From: Rhypophila decipiens
Lineage: Eukaryota > Ascomycota > Sordariomycetes > Sordariales > Naviculisporaceae
Length of the DNA stretch: 52,226 nucleotides
Reading direction: 5' to 3'
Assembly (NCBI GenBank): GCA_033297075.1
Contig: MU858284.1
Coordinates: forward strand, 1-52,226
The position numbers and the translations under genes were made by a program. Positions 1 to 10,599 of the stretch are shown piece after piece. Positions within the stretch are counted from its first letter, which is position 1, and each line of letters begins with the position of its first letter. The notes under the pieces are model-generated. The model was given only the letters and a program-made list of their open reading frames with translations. It did no database searches and was not told where the DNA came from.

Positions 1-92
1 ATTTCAAGTCGGCGTTCGACTTGAAATTCGACATCCTTTTGCGGAGGGTTCCATGGCCTAGTGGTAGGGTTCTAGACTAGTGGATTCGTCAC
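1..92 (+). repeat. tRNA-headed short repeat, copy 1
   Basis: The copy opens with a perfect 11-bp hairpin (arms 1-11 and 17-27, 5-nt loop), followed by CATCCTTTT and a tRNA-like D-arm segment with the core TGGCCTAGTGG at 54-64, and ends in TCGTCACA. The core matches the Pol III A-box pattern TRGCNNAGTGG. I see no convincing B box. A second copy lies at 335-432 and a diverged inverted copy at 52134-52226. It looks like a SINE-like or other short dispersed element. The outer boundary is unknown because the window begins at the hairpin. Confidence 0.7.
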
Positions 93-334
93 AAGGACAG
101 AAATGATGGACAGAATGTGATCTGATACCCCCCTTTAGCCCATGGTAATAATAAATGACCGGAATCCTCTGCAAATTCCCGTCCAAATTGGGACATTTAT
201 TTGTTACTATAGGCTGCCCTTCTCGGACACTACCTAAATCCGTGATTGCGAATACCCTCATTATGTATAAGGTAATAAGGGCCTGCTTCCTTCATATGGT
301 TAACCTCTCTGTCACGATATGTATATAACCCTTG

Positions 335-432
335 ATTTCAAGTCGGCGTTCGACTTGAAATTCTACATCCTTTTGAAGAAAGGGGGTCCGTAGCCTAGTG
401 GTAGGGTTCTAGACTAGTGGATTCGTCACACT
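335..432 (+). repeat. tRNA-headed short repeat, copy 2
   Basis: This is a direct repeat of 1-92. The hairpin is identical, CATCCTTTT is present, the segment between is diverged and slightly longer, and the D-arm-like core (TAGCCTAGTGG) and the TCGTCACA end are nearly identical. The two copies start 334 bp apart. The interval 93-334 holds no recognisable gene. The pair could be two independent insertions, or the two ends of one small composite element. Confidence 0.7.
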
Positions 433-815
433 CTCTACAACACACTATTTACTAACTAGTTTTCACAAACGTTCATTATAGTGCAAAAATACCAGAGGCA
501 AGGTCTTTAGGCAGGGATCGGGGTATTTGTTTCTTGTTTATCGACCAGCTAGGCAATCACGCAAGAATCCTGCGTATCGTTTCTGGAAGAGATCTACTAA
601 CATCCACGAAGTTGTGACGTCAGTAATGGTGTCTTGTGTTTTACTAGATTCACGATGCAAGCAATTGCAATGGTGATGAAAAAGTATTTAGTAGCCTTGT
701 GGTCTGTCTGTCTGGTAATTATCTGGGAGGACAGTTCTTCAGGTGCTCCTTCAATACCCTTTACATACCTCAATACTAGCTTACGTATCAGTTATCACCC
801 TTTCATCCACCAACA
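433..815. other. Intergenic, upstream of secreted-protein gene
   Basis: No gene is supported here. The stretch runs from the end of repeat copy 2 to the start of the secreted Cys-rich gene at 816 and should hold that gene's promoter. The last 60 bases are pyrimidine-rich and A/C-rich before the ATG, which is typical of ascomycete 5' leaders. Confidence 0.5.
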
Positions 816-1447
816 ATGCGCCTCACCACCAACCTCGTCGCCCTCGGTCTGATGGCCGTGGCCCGCGTACACGCCGCTGAGCCGCCCTGCACCGACGACC
901 CCATCGACGACCGGGTTCCCGGAACAATGGCCTGCTACAGCTCCGACGGGTGGTCCATGAGCTGCGACGAGTGCTTCGGTCGCAACGGCGACCCGCCCGC
1001 GTCGCACGATGTCGGGTCCATCTGCGTCATGATCATAGACACCGACGGCAACTTTGAGCAGACGGCCTGCCCGGGCGACCCGGCGCCCGTGCTCCCGGAC
1101 GGTGAATCACCTGAGCAGGGCATAGTCGACGCCTTTTGCCAGGCCAACGGCGGGGGAGGCCCCCTGGGCCCCATCACTTGGTTCGGATGCTTCATGTACT
1201 CTTACTACAACGCGCCGGATGTCTATGAGCAGAACAAGGCGGGCATTACTGGTAAGTTCCATGGAAGGTGCCGTGATTATGAGAAAAGCCTGGTGAGGAC
1301 TAACGTTTATCTTGTTACACAGCCATGTGTGATGCGTTTCTGGTGGGTCTTTGCACCTACATTGAGAGTGGCATTCCTGAGATACCTGGCGGTGGCACTG
1401 GAAAGAGACGGGCACGTCGTACTCTGTCCGACAATGGAGAGGAGTAG
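816..1447 (+). CDS. Small secreted cysteine-rich protein
   Basis: Two exons (816-1251, 1323-1447) give 186 aa. The intron at 1252-1322 has a GTAAGT donor, a CTAAC branch point and a CAG acceptor. Splicing it out moves the reading frame into a short exon ending in TAG; the unspliced frame runs on to 1637 without recognisable content. Residues 1-20 are a signal peptide with a hydrophobic core and an A-x-A-type end. The mature part holds ten cysteines (25, 40, 50, 53, 70, 85, 108, 125, 148, 156), acidic and Gly/Pro-rich stretches, and a dibasic KRRARR run at 173-178 that a Kex2-type protease could cut. I do not recognise the family. Small size, secretion and cysteine content fit an effector-like or antimicrobial-like extracellular protein, but that is inference. 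It is convergent with the caspase-like gene at 1789-2949. Confidence 0.72.
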
Positions 1448-1788
1448 GTGTGAATGTTCAGCGAAAGTTCAGGGCCTCTGTCGTCTGTCGCCGGATGCCA
1501 TGGGACAGGTACTTCACAATAGAACCTGTGTAGCATATTTGTGGAAAAGAACATCAAGGTCCTCGAATATGATATCCTTTTTGTATTATCATATGCTCAT
1601 ATTGTTAGTACGCGGATCATTACTTTCTATAGTCTAAAAAGAACAGAGTCAAACAGAACAAACAAATAAAGGATAAATAAAACAAGCACCTTATTAACTC
1701 ATTGCCAGCAAAGAGAGGCGCACTTCCGACCACCCGATTACACACACACAACTTGACACCCTTCGTCCAAGTAATACCTCACTCAGAC

Positions 1789-2949
1789 TTATTTGCACGG
1801 CAGGCAAAAGCAACACACCCTGCGCCAGATAGGCCGCCGCTTGCCATTGCCATTGCCATTGCCCTTGCCCTTGCGACCTTTCATATTGTCATCAAGTCCA
1901 AACCCTCTATCCTCGCCTCCAAATCCCCTACTAGTTGGGCCTCCAAGTCCTCGACTGGTAGCACCCCCGCTCGGCCCCCCAAGCCCTCTAGACGACGTGC
2001 CACCACCGCCACCACCACTACCAATTTTATGAAGAAACATGTCGGCTTCTTGCTTACCCTTCTCCGCTTTCGGCTGAACGTCGACACATACGAACTGGAC
2101 GAGGAACTGCTTCTTCGCCCTCGAATCTTCCCAGTACACGTAGCCTGCCTCGTCATAATTCGCTCTCCTGCTGTCGTGGGCCGTCTTGCGGTTACCGTTG
2201 AGCTCGGTACGCATCGCCGACGTGACAGCGTTGCATTCGCCCAGGACAGCCCACAGCGATGCCGGATGTCCGTTGACGCTCTTGATGGAGGTGCAGAGAC
2301 GCGTGGTCATGAGATTATCCGGCTTGGTGGCTGTTGCTTCGCTTGCGTTGCTCGAGGTTGCGCCGACGAAGATCATCTTCTTGCCCTTGGGTATGGTGGC
2401 TCCCGTCTGGGGTGGCGTCCTCCCAATGTCGGTTGAGCGACAACAGTCCATCACGACCAGGACGTCGCATTTTAGGGCCAAGAGCTCTCTATGAATATCG
2501 CTGTAGTTGATTCTGGTCTTGTTTGCTGAGTTGGTCGGCGTGATTCCGCTAGGACATGGGGTTACCATCACGTTAGCCATTATGGATTATTGTACTATAG
2601 GAAAAAGGGATACATACGAACCCCACATCAAATCGCTGTCGGGGCCACCAGTCCTGACGCCGTGGCCACAGTAGTGAAGAACAAACAAATGATCGCTGCC
2701 CTTGTTGCCCAGCTTCTGGTTGATCGAGTTGATTATGTCGGCAGTCGTCGTGCCGGGGTCGGTGTCGGTCTTGTCTTTCATAATGTAGCGTTCTGTCTGG
2801 AACCCGTAGGTGCTGCCCAGAACACCCTCGATTTCATCCCTTGCTCTGTCAACACCTGGTTGGACCCCTGGGGGACCGTTTTGCGCCCAATAGGCACACA
2901 TGAGTGAGGCCGTTTTGTAGGGTGTCTGGTTACCCTGCCAGGAAGCCAT
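1789..2949 (-). CDS. Caspase-like (peptidase C14) protein
   Basis: Two exons (2949-2618, 2548-1789) give 363 aa; the intron at 2549-2617 has a GTATGT donor, a GCTAACG branch point and a TAG acceptor. The caspase/metacaspase core begins almost at the N-terminus. The catalytic His lies in HYCGHG (His96) and the catalytic Cys in MDCCRS (Cys147), the standard dyad of clan CD caspase-like proteases. There is no long N-terminal prodomain of the yeast metacaspase type. After about residue 290 comes a Gly-rich repeat (SRGLGGP, SRGFGG variants), then a basic KGKGNGNGNGKRR run and a terminal cysteine cluster, CCFCLPCK. The cluster suggests S-acylation and membrane attachment (inference). Such proteases cut after basic residues and act in stress or cell-death responses. 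The substrate is unknown. Two Fungal_N genes lie further along the window. Confidence 0.88.
1841..1874. repeat. TTGCCA hexanucleotide microsatellite
   Basis: About five tandem TTGCCA/TTGCCC units lie inside the last exon of the caspase-like gene. On the coding strand they specify the (Gly-Asn)n-Gly-Lys stretch just before the terminal cysteine cluster. Copy number could vary between strains. Confidence 0.8.
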
Positions 2950-4242
2950 GGTTGTTGATGTTTTTGTGGTTAATAGGCGAGGCTATAGTCGGAAATGAGA
3001 ATGTAATCCGGATTTGTCAAGTCTTGAGTTTATAAGGTTGCTTGTCTTGTTTGGGGGGCTTATATGATGGGCAAAAGATTTACTTTATAGATGATATACA
3101 GCTGGATGCTGTCGGATGATATCGCCAAATATGGTGTCAAGAATGGAATGATATAATTAGTAGCTACTGGTCTGATTGTTGGTTTGATTGTTTCCGTACT
3201 GTTTGAAATTCCGTGCCCTTGACCTCCAGCTCTTGCACGCCTCAGATCTTGTCGAATGGCTTCCTATTGTAGACATGTTTTTGGGATGAGTCGGGCGTCA
3301 TGATTCTGTCGCGTGTGAGGCGCCTGTGCCGCTAAAGAAAGAGAACCATCTTGCTCCTGCTTGTTTCAAGGTCTTCTCGGCTGGCCGAAGGAAACGCCAA
3401 CCATTTCCAGATTAGGCCTTAAAAAGAAAAAGCACATATGCTGTCCTGGATTGTGTCCGCGGGCCTCCTACACGATGTACGATACTATGACCGACTGAAG
3501 ACGGCTTTTCAACATGCCCACTGGTGACGGTGCCTTGAAGCTATTCCGGGCACCTTATTTTGTAAAAGCAAATTAAAGTAAGTTCTTGGCATTCCTTGGT
3601 CCCAGGGCCCAGATTGACCATATATAACGCTGACCCCCCTGACCCAGTAGGGTACCACACATACCAGGGTTAGGGGTATATGTAGGAATTTGTTGTCCTG
3701 TCCGGTTTTTGGTTTCCCAATCTCGAGGAATCATGTTTACCCAACTCCTGAGTGGTTGCCTAGTGCGACCCAAGGGCGGCCCGGGTTCTTGGCTATGGAC
3801 TTTTTAGGGCTAAAACTGGACATGGGTCGATAAATGGATAATAACTGATACGGATATTTGGTTGCGCCTCTATCCGTAGGAGCCTAGGACATGTTCATAA
3901 TCTTCATCATATCATGTTGTTAGACACCGTAAGTGCGATACAGAGTCCGAATAAAGCCACCGTGCCATCGGACCACAGATCAACCGAGGCAGAGTAAATG
4001 CGATGGTCCCAACGAGACAATACCCCTGAAATTGGCACTAAAGGGTTATATATGAGTCAGCCGAATCCTTCAGGAAAATTGACCTATCCCAGCTCCGCCC
4101 GAGTTCAAGGCAGATCCACCCCTAGTGTCTCCTAGGGTGGGCGTGTTTTCATCCTCTGCCCATCTCTCTCTCCCCATTCTCAACAACATCACGACTCCCT
4201 CAAAAATCTACATTTGACGCGCACCGGGTTCCCAGCGCGAAA
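2950..4242. other. Intergenic, promoter region
   Basis: No gene is supported; open frames are short and featureless. The interval should contain the promoter of the caspase-like gene (reading left) and that of the membrane protein at 4243 (reading right). The octamer TACGGATA occurs at 3849-3856 and again inverted at 3871-3878. The last 100 bases before 4243 are a pyrimidine-rich leader (TCTCTCTCCCC and similar), common before ascomycete start codons. Confidence 0.5.
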
Positions 4243-5094
4243 ATGTCTTCCGAAAAGGTCCCCTTCATCGACCTCGAAGACCAACGCCAGCCGATTCCAG
4301 CACCCTCATCTCGGCAGCAGCAAAATGCTGGCTCAACTCTGTCAGGAAGCGCCTACCAAATGCGCCAACAAGAGCTAGGCAACTCTCTTCCCAGCGGCAA
4401 CATCAGCAACCCCAACAATGCCAGATCAAGCACCCCATCAACCGTCTCCTCGCCAGCCCCTACCGGGTTCTCATTCCAGCCACCTCGAGGACAACCAGAC
4501 CGCCACGTAGCGATCCTCAGAGAGCGCGACATAACCATCCGAAGAATCCACTCCATGTTTTCGATAATCTTCTTCATCGCCACCGTCCACCCTTTCGCAC
4601 CAATTTCCTGGCTTCTCTGCGGATATGGCGGGTACGGCGCCGAAATCGCCGACTGGCTCGTCGGTGACCTGCTACTCGCCTGCGCATGCTTCTTCCATTT
4701 CCAAATCGCTTCACGCACGCAAGTACTGGTCATCGACCCGCCCTCGTTTGGCGGGCTATTAGCTCGGCGGACCTTTATCAGAGGCGGTCAGGTTGTGACT
4801 AGTGCGGGCATTATTCCGAGCGTGGTGTATGATCCGGGCTGGTACTGGAAGGGAGTGTGCGCTGTGGAGTGGACTATTTTTGGGGTGGTGAATTTTTACT
4901 TTGTTGGGAATGAGATTGTGAGGAGGGTAGTTGCGGTCTTGGGGGTCATGGTTTGGTGGTATATTGGGTGGCCTGCTACGCCGGAGAACTTGAAGAACGT
5001 GGCTTGGGGGTATGTGAGGCAGTTTTGGTTTTGGATGATGGCGAGCCGAATCTTTAGAGGTGGCTGGGTTGGGATTGTGAGATTTGGACGTTAG
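4243..5094 (+). CDS. Multi-pass membrane protein, unknown function
   Basis: A single exon of 283 aa. Residues 1-90 are polar and rich in Ser, Pro, Gln and Asn, so probably disordered and cytosolic. From about 100 on there are hydrophobic segments near 104-125, 137-153, 206-226 and 230-247, and a Trp-rich amphipathic tail that may add a fifth. A conserved-looking loop, VIDPPSFGGLLARRTFIRGG, lies between the second and third segments. I do not recognise the family; the layout (disordered N-terminus plus four or five helices) is common among uncharacterised Pezizomycotina proteins. The start is preceded by a pyrimidine-rich leader and is the first ATG of the frame. Codon third positions change from C-rich in the first half to G/T-rich in the second half. 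Confidence 0.75.
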   Translation: MSSEKVPFIDLEDQRQPIPAPSSRQQQNAGSTLSGSAYQMRQQELGNSLPSGNISNPNNARSSTPSTVSSPAPTGFSFQPPRGQPDRHVAILRERDITIRRIHSMFSIIFFIATVHPFAPISWLLCGYGGYGAEIADWLVGDLLLACACFFHFQIASRTQVLVIDPPSFGGLLARRTFIRGGQVVTSAGIIPSVVYDPGWYWKGVCAVEWTIFGVVNFYFVGNEIVRRVVAVLGVMVWWYIGWPATPENLKNVAWGYVRQFWFWMMASRIFRGGWVGIVRFGR

Positions 5095-6295
5095 AGAGGT
5101 GTTCACAGAGAGGAGGCGGCTTCGAAGTTACAGGCTGCTCGGAGGCGGTGGATGGGGCTCAGGATTGGATTAGAAAAGCGGCTTTTTGACTGCCGGCTGC
5201 CGGGTTTGTGAGGATGGTGAGGTACTGGGGATGTTGGTTGGGTTATTTAGATAGAATTAGGTCAATCTTTTGTTATTCAGGCCAAATGTAGATAGCAATC
5301 ACAGCCTATTACAGGCAGAATGTACGGTTTACAGTGATACGTGTAATCATGGCACTTATCAAGTCACCACTTACTGTCCGTATGCTGGCAGAGCGTTTCT
5401 CACAACCCACACACAGCAATCACCACTCAAAATGTCCGCACAGCCCGGGGCCAGTAACCAACCGCCCAGTTCTTTCCCACAAGGGAGAGAGCTCAGATGA
5501 TTTGAGCATATTGAGATTGTTTGCTGTTGCTGTTGGTATGGCTGGCAAAGAATTGGGACGGTCGGATCCTGTCGAGGTGGTAGATGATGTAGGAATTTGT
5601 CTAAGGAGGGTTTCTCTTCAGAGGCTAATAAAGTCTGGGGTAACACTTCGATGTCATTTCCTTTTGTTAGACATTGGGGCTAGATTGTGGACAATTTGTT
5701 GGGCTGATTTACGCCATTCGAAGCCACTCAAAGGTTGGATGATAAAGGTAAGAAGAAACGGGAGAACGCTAGAATCAGAAACACATAGCACAGTTAGGCC
5801 TACGTACAAGTTAAAATGCTAGGGGAAAGAGACCAATCACTTAGGCTATCAAGCCTCTTTCGAGAGGTCCAACGCCGTAGATCATTATTATGATACTTCC
5901 TAGGTAGTAGGCACAACCTGCAACGGTTTTCTTATTTGGGAATGCCGCTCGTTGGTACCTGACTTTCAGGGCAGAAACCAGGTGATAAACCTCTTATCAA
6001 CACCGTCTAAGAAGAATCGATGAAATAAGCAAGGCCGCTGACCTCATTTTAATTTTGACCATATCACACCATCGTATCCAATTTCTCGGTAGGAATGAAC
6101 CGACCGGTCGGTAGGTAGTTCGGTACCTTCGGCACATTACCTCAGCAGCCAACATCCTACCGGGTACTTCTGGCGTCAGCTGCCACCCCACTCACTCCAA
6201 CGCAGTTTCCCCGTTCTTCATTATTTTGCGTCATCGCCGAAGTTTACCAAAGCCTCAACAGAAGATCCAAGATTGTTGATTCCCATCCAGTCACA
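5095..6295. other. Intergenic
   Basis: No gene is supported. Short open frames on both strands (for example 5334-5822 +, 5371-5646 -) have no signal peptide, domain or plausible splice structure. The right-hand part should hold the promoter of the gene at 6296. Confidence 0.45.
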
Positions 6296-7004
6296 ATGTC
6301 AATCCTCCAGCTGCTCCCAATCCCGCTCGAGTCTGCCCCTGCAACCGAGCAGCAGCCTTGGTGGGAGCTGGCGAGCAAGCTCGCGAGCGCCAGCGGCACT
6401 TTGACCACCCTCTGGGCTCCCCAACACGAGAACAACAAAATTGGCGGAATTGCTGCAAGTAAGAATAACAACTTCTTTCCCAGTTCTCGAAAAGCCTTTC
6501 AAACAAAGGAAGAATCTAAACTGACCATCCCATCTATCCATAGCATGGAAATCCGTCTCCGCCCAAGAGGCCTGGTCTGAATCCGCACAAGGAAAGGCGT
6601 TCAAAGCCGACATAGAGCACCTCGGAGGCACAACCTTCTCAGAAGACATCATCGTGCTGGCCGAAGACCCCGCCCCGACTTTTACAAGCCAGGTAGTCGA
6701 GGTAGTCTGGTGGATCCACCCGGTTGACAGGCTCGACGAGGCGAAGCCCTTGGCTGCCTTCAAGGAGTTCCAAAAGGCATTTAGATCAGAGACGGATGGG
6801 GGACTCGTGGCCGGCTGGGGTGAGAAGGAATTCGAGTACCAAGGCGTCGAGACTCGGCGGTTTTATTGCCTCATTGGTTGGACGAGCGTCGAGGCTCATC
6901 TGGCTTGCAAGCAGACGCCGGTTTTTGCTGAGAATATTCACTTTTTGAGAGATCATGGGCATATTGGTGTGCAGATGGTTCATTACCCTTTCCGGGCCGT
7001 CTGA
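6296..7004 (+). CDS. Dimeric alpha/beta-barrel (ABM-like) protein
   Basis: Two exons (6296-6458, 6544-7004) give 207 aa. The intron at 6459-6543 has a GTAAGA donor and a TAG acceptor, and splicing joins the two frames cleanly. The protein looks like two tandem ferredoxin-like halves. The second half (about 125-207) has a long helix, a strand with FYCLIGW, then TSVEAHLACKQTPVF and a closing strand, the pattern of antibiotic-biosynthesis-monooxygenase or stress-responsive dimeric alpha/beta-barrel domains. There is no signal peptide, so it is probably cytosolic. Members of this fold range from small monooxygenases and heme-binding enzymes to proteins of no known activity, and no catalytic residue can be assigned here. 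It is convergent with the Fungal_N/propeller gene, with about 460 bp between the stop codons. Confidence 0.75.
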
Positions 7005-7467
7005 TGGTTCTGATTGGGTTACCCTTGATGAATATCAGGAAGGTGTAATTGGAAGAGAAAGGGAAGGAGAGAGGCGACCCGGGCTGGTGGACCAATGTGT
7101 TCCTGCTAGTTGGAGATGATAGACGGTATGCTATGACTTCAGCAAAATACTGTTGCACGAACCGGATATTAGCAAGTGTAGGCCACACGGTATCCGTCAT
7201 CCAGGCCCATGAATGCTTCTGCAATGATTATCTTGGGACGAAGTGGCGTGATGTATAGACATGCCAAAGGGCAACAGCAAAGTTTTGCTACCTCTGCTCT
7301 GTATATCACCCGACCTTCGCGGCTTCATTTGCTCTATTCCAATTATTGCCTTGTTTTTCGTAGGTGCGTCAAGCCTCAAACGCTAACGAAACCCTTCGTT
7401 CCCAGTCTTTGATCAATAGAAAAACTCGATATGATAGAACACAAGGTCGACATCGGATCTTCTCCTA
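7005..7467. other. Convergent intergenic gap
   Basis: This lies between the stop codons of two convergent genes, so it holds both 3' ends. Nothing else is supported. Confidence 0.5.
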
Positions 7468-10011
7468 TTACTCCAAATTCCTGTCGAACTTCCAATACCA
7501 AAGCTTCTTACAACACTGAACAGCAACCACATCTGCTTTCACATGCACACTAAACCAATCCCACCTACGTACTCGTAGAAATCCGGAGTGAAATCCGGAG
7601 TCTCCAACTGGCTCCTGTCCGATGTCGTGTGGCCCAAATATCAGTCTTTTACTACCCATGTGCCATATACTGAAAAGGACCTTTGTCCCTTTCGCCCGCT
7701 CGAACACCGTTGCCACAAAGAATCCACAACTCGAAATCCATACAACCCATAGCCCACCACCACTCACGGGGCTGACTGCTCCGTATTTCACGGCGCTGGC
7801 TGCTCCGTATTCGGCTTTGACAATCCATTCTAAACCGTCAAGCCCTACCTTTTTGCCGTAAATGTCGAAACAATGGAAGAATGAAGAGCTACTGAAATCG
7901 CGGTAAACCAAATCTACGGGTAGGTGAGTTTGGAAGGCCGTCTGTGATCGCATTTTTTCGAATTCGGGACTTAGGTCGCTGGAGTGGTTGACAAATCTCG
8001 CCTCGTGACCGGGAATGCTCAAAGCCCTGGAGCACCATTCATCTCGGCCCATCGTTTGAAAGAGGGCTCTGGTGGCGCATCTGATGGTTTTGGTGGCGTG
8101 GTTGACGTCCAAAGCTCCGACCGTGAGGACGGTTGTCTGAGAGTTTGGTGTAAACCCGACGCTCGTGACGAACTCGGGATCATCAGAAGGGAAAGAATTT
8201 AAATCCTGGGCGAGTTCATGGTATTAGCACTTGGTGGTCTCTCTGATCATATTCCTTCAGGTGTACAACTCGCAACGACCCATCCACAGTATCCACTATC
8301 ACCCTCTTCTCTTGCAACCAAGCCGAAAGAATTCAGACTAGTTACCTTTTTGAGCTTGTAGTTTCTTAGTAGCGTCACTGAAAAGAAGTCATAATTGATC
8401 GCCCAGATAGACAGTCTCGGATCAGAGAAGCCTGCTCCCATTTGCTTGAGGCTAAAATTTGACCAGTGACGCGAATAAACCACAACAAAGCGTCCGTCTG
8501 GAGAGATTCCGAATTGACCTCCTTGGACCCTTCTCTCCTTGTTGTGACCAGGCGACGAATCCCAACAAAATTCGCGGTTAGTGCTTACACAGTAAAGTCG
8601 CGGAACCAGCTTGCCACAGTGGAAGAGGAGAGCGCGACCGTTTGGGGTGGGCATGATACAGGGAGAGCGTGCGGGGTCTGTATGTCTAATCGGTATGTAT
8701 GAATAGTCTGGTAAGCTTAGTCGGGCAACCTGTTGTCCCGTTGAGGTCTCTATAACAGTGATGAAGTTCCTCTGGCTTTGAAAGGCTAGGAACTGACCGC
8801 CCAGGGACAGACCGCTGAGGCTGTAGGCCGAATAACATGACCGACTCGAGGCCGAGATTGCGCGTAATGCCGTGCCATCGTGTAACTGGGATGTTGAATC
8901 AACCAGAATGTCGGGGTCTAGGTTAGCCTGGACAGATTGTGGGTCATTCTGAAGGGGGTGAGTCTGTGTCACTACTTCCTGTATTATAGTATCCTGTGAT
9001 TGCGCGTCTGAATCTGAAGATTCAACCTGACTTTTCCGCTTGACAAGGGAGGAGCTCAAATCTGAAAGACTCTGAGGAACGACCTCATGCCCCTCAGTCA
9101 GATGTGTTCGAATCTGAGCGTCAAGCGAATTTGTATCTCTTAGCTCGTCTTGTGCCTGATTTCGCACGGGCGCCCTCGTGTCTTCGTGGAGCGCAAGTAA
9201 CTCCTCCTCGTAACCCTCGTCTCCAGAGTCGGAAGCGGCTGTTGGTCTCTCATCATATATCGAAGCACCGTCTGCCACACTGTGCTCATAGTAGCCCGTC
9301 GCTGTGTCTAGCCACCTCTGCAAAGCAAAGCCAGGCGGCTGATGAACAACACCACGGCCCATAAGCTGACCCGGAAGGTTCTCCACCTGGTCTCTGAGCT
9401 CATCTAGTTGGTCCTTGATGCCGGGTAGGAGCACAACGTTGTCCTTGATAACGGCGTTTTCTTGGATGAGTTGCTGAGTGTCGTTGTGGATCGCCTTTGT
9501 GATAGATCTGTGAAACGCAGTGTCAGTGTGAGTCACTCTGTAGCCCTGAAGACCCAAGCAGTTCATTCTAGATTTCTCACAGCTTGAAAAAATCCAGGGC
9601 GAGATTGAGGCACCGCACGTGCGCATCCAGCTGTTTGTTGAGAGCCGCAGCCTTCTCTCGTCCACTGAGTGTCCATTTCACACCGTTAGACGAATCCCCG
9701 TACTTTCCAACAATGGTGTCAAACTCGGTCAGCACCATGCTACAATTGGCAACGATGGATGGGATTTCGGTGGCCAGGCTATCCGGCATCTGCAGTCGCT
9801 GACAACTCTCATGGGTAAATGGCGCAAAGTCATCTTTGATGAGATTGACAACCATTTCGAGCTCGACGAGCTGACGTGCCGTCTCAGCCAGCTCTTTGCG
9901 TGCGTCCCGGCATGATCGAACAAACGAGTGAATTGCGACCGAGGACTTGCCAACAGCGACGATCAGGGAAGTGCAAGAAGCAACGAGCCCGACGATGGAT
10001 GCTGGGTCCAT
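7468..10011 (-). CDS. Fungal_N domain and beta-propeller-like protein
   Basis: Three exons (10011-9581, 9507-8346, 8205-7468) give 776 aa. Intron 1 (9508-9580) has a GTGAGA donor and CAG acceptor; intron 2 (8206-8345) has a GTAACT donor, a GCTAAT branch point and a CAG acceptor, with matching phases. The start MDPASIVGLVASCTSLI is the classic opening of the fungal N-terminal domain of STAND/NLR-type and related proteins; an upstream in-frame ATG at 10140 gives an extension unlike the family. Residues 1-145 are the helical Fungal_N domain. About 160-195 can form a coiled coil. About 200-340 are acidic and disordered. About 345-776 contain WD40-like strands (for example FGISPDGRFVVVYS and FTPNSQTTVLTVGALD), consistent with a degenerate propeller. 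No P-loop or NACHT domain lies between. Function unknown; a role in self/non-self or stress recognition is inference. Confidence 0.8.
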
Positions 10012-10599
10012 GTGTGTGGGTGGTTCTGTGCAAAGAAACACCCGTGGGTGTCGACTTCGTCGAGGATCGAGCTTGAAGGCAATTGCTAAATGAGGTGGAA
10101 GGAGGAAGTCGTTGACACCATTAGCTGCGGAGATAAACACAGTCCCAAAGAGGCTTAATCACCGCTGCGGCTCAGCGTTTATTGGACGTACTATTCCTGA
10201 TTTGGAAGGCACACGCAGCTGAATGACCTGCCGCGAAACGGCCCAACGAACCCGCAGGAGCCTACGCCAGGTCACGGGGATGGAGGTTGGGGGTAGGAAC
10301 GAACTGCAGTGCGGGATACTCCGTTACCCTGCTACATTGGTACAAAAAGTCCAATGTGGCAAAAATCCCTATTCCCGCCCATAAAAACGTCTATATATAT
10401 CAGTTCCTTTCTGGACCTTATCCTTTTATGGCTTTGTATGAGCTGGAACGGCCGCCATTTTGCAAGAGCAATTTTTGAATGTAATAAAGGGCTCCAAAGC
10501 GTTACAGCGGCTAAGATTCTGCTCTAGCGTCGCCGTTACTTCTATCATAAACTTGGATCCCTAAATTCGCCCAACTTTATGGCACTTTTCTTGATCTGA
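10012..10599. other. Intergenic: promoter of Fungal_N gene, 3' end of acyltransferase
   Basis: No gene is supported. The left part is upstream of the Fungal_N gene (read leftward) and the right part is the 3' flank of the acyltransferase. A TATATATA run lies near 10392-10399, but its orientation and use are uncertain. Confidence 0.45.

Noticed and set aside
54..92. Resemblance of TCTAGACTAGTGGATTC to a cloning-vector polylinker
   Set aside because: Flanks do not match a vector, and the diverged third copy lacks this similarity while keeping the element's structure.
1702..2436. 244-aa plus-strand frame opposite the caspase-like gene
   Set aside because: Antisense shadow; the minus strand carries both catalytic motifs and a proper intron.
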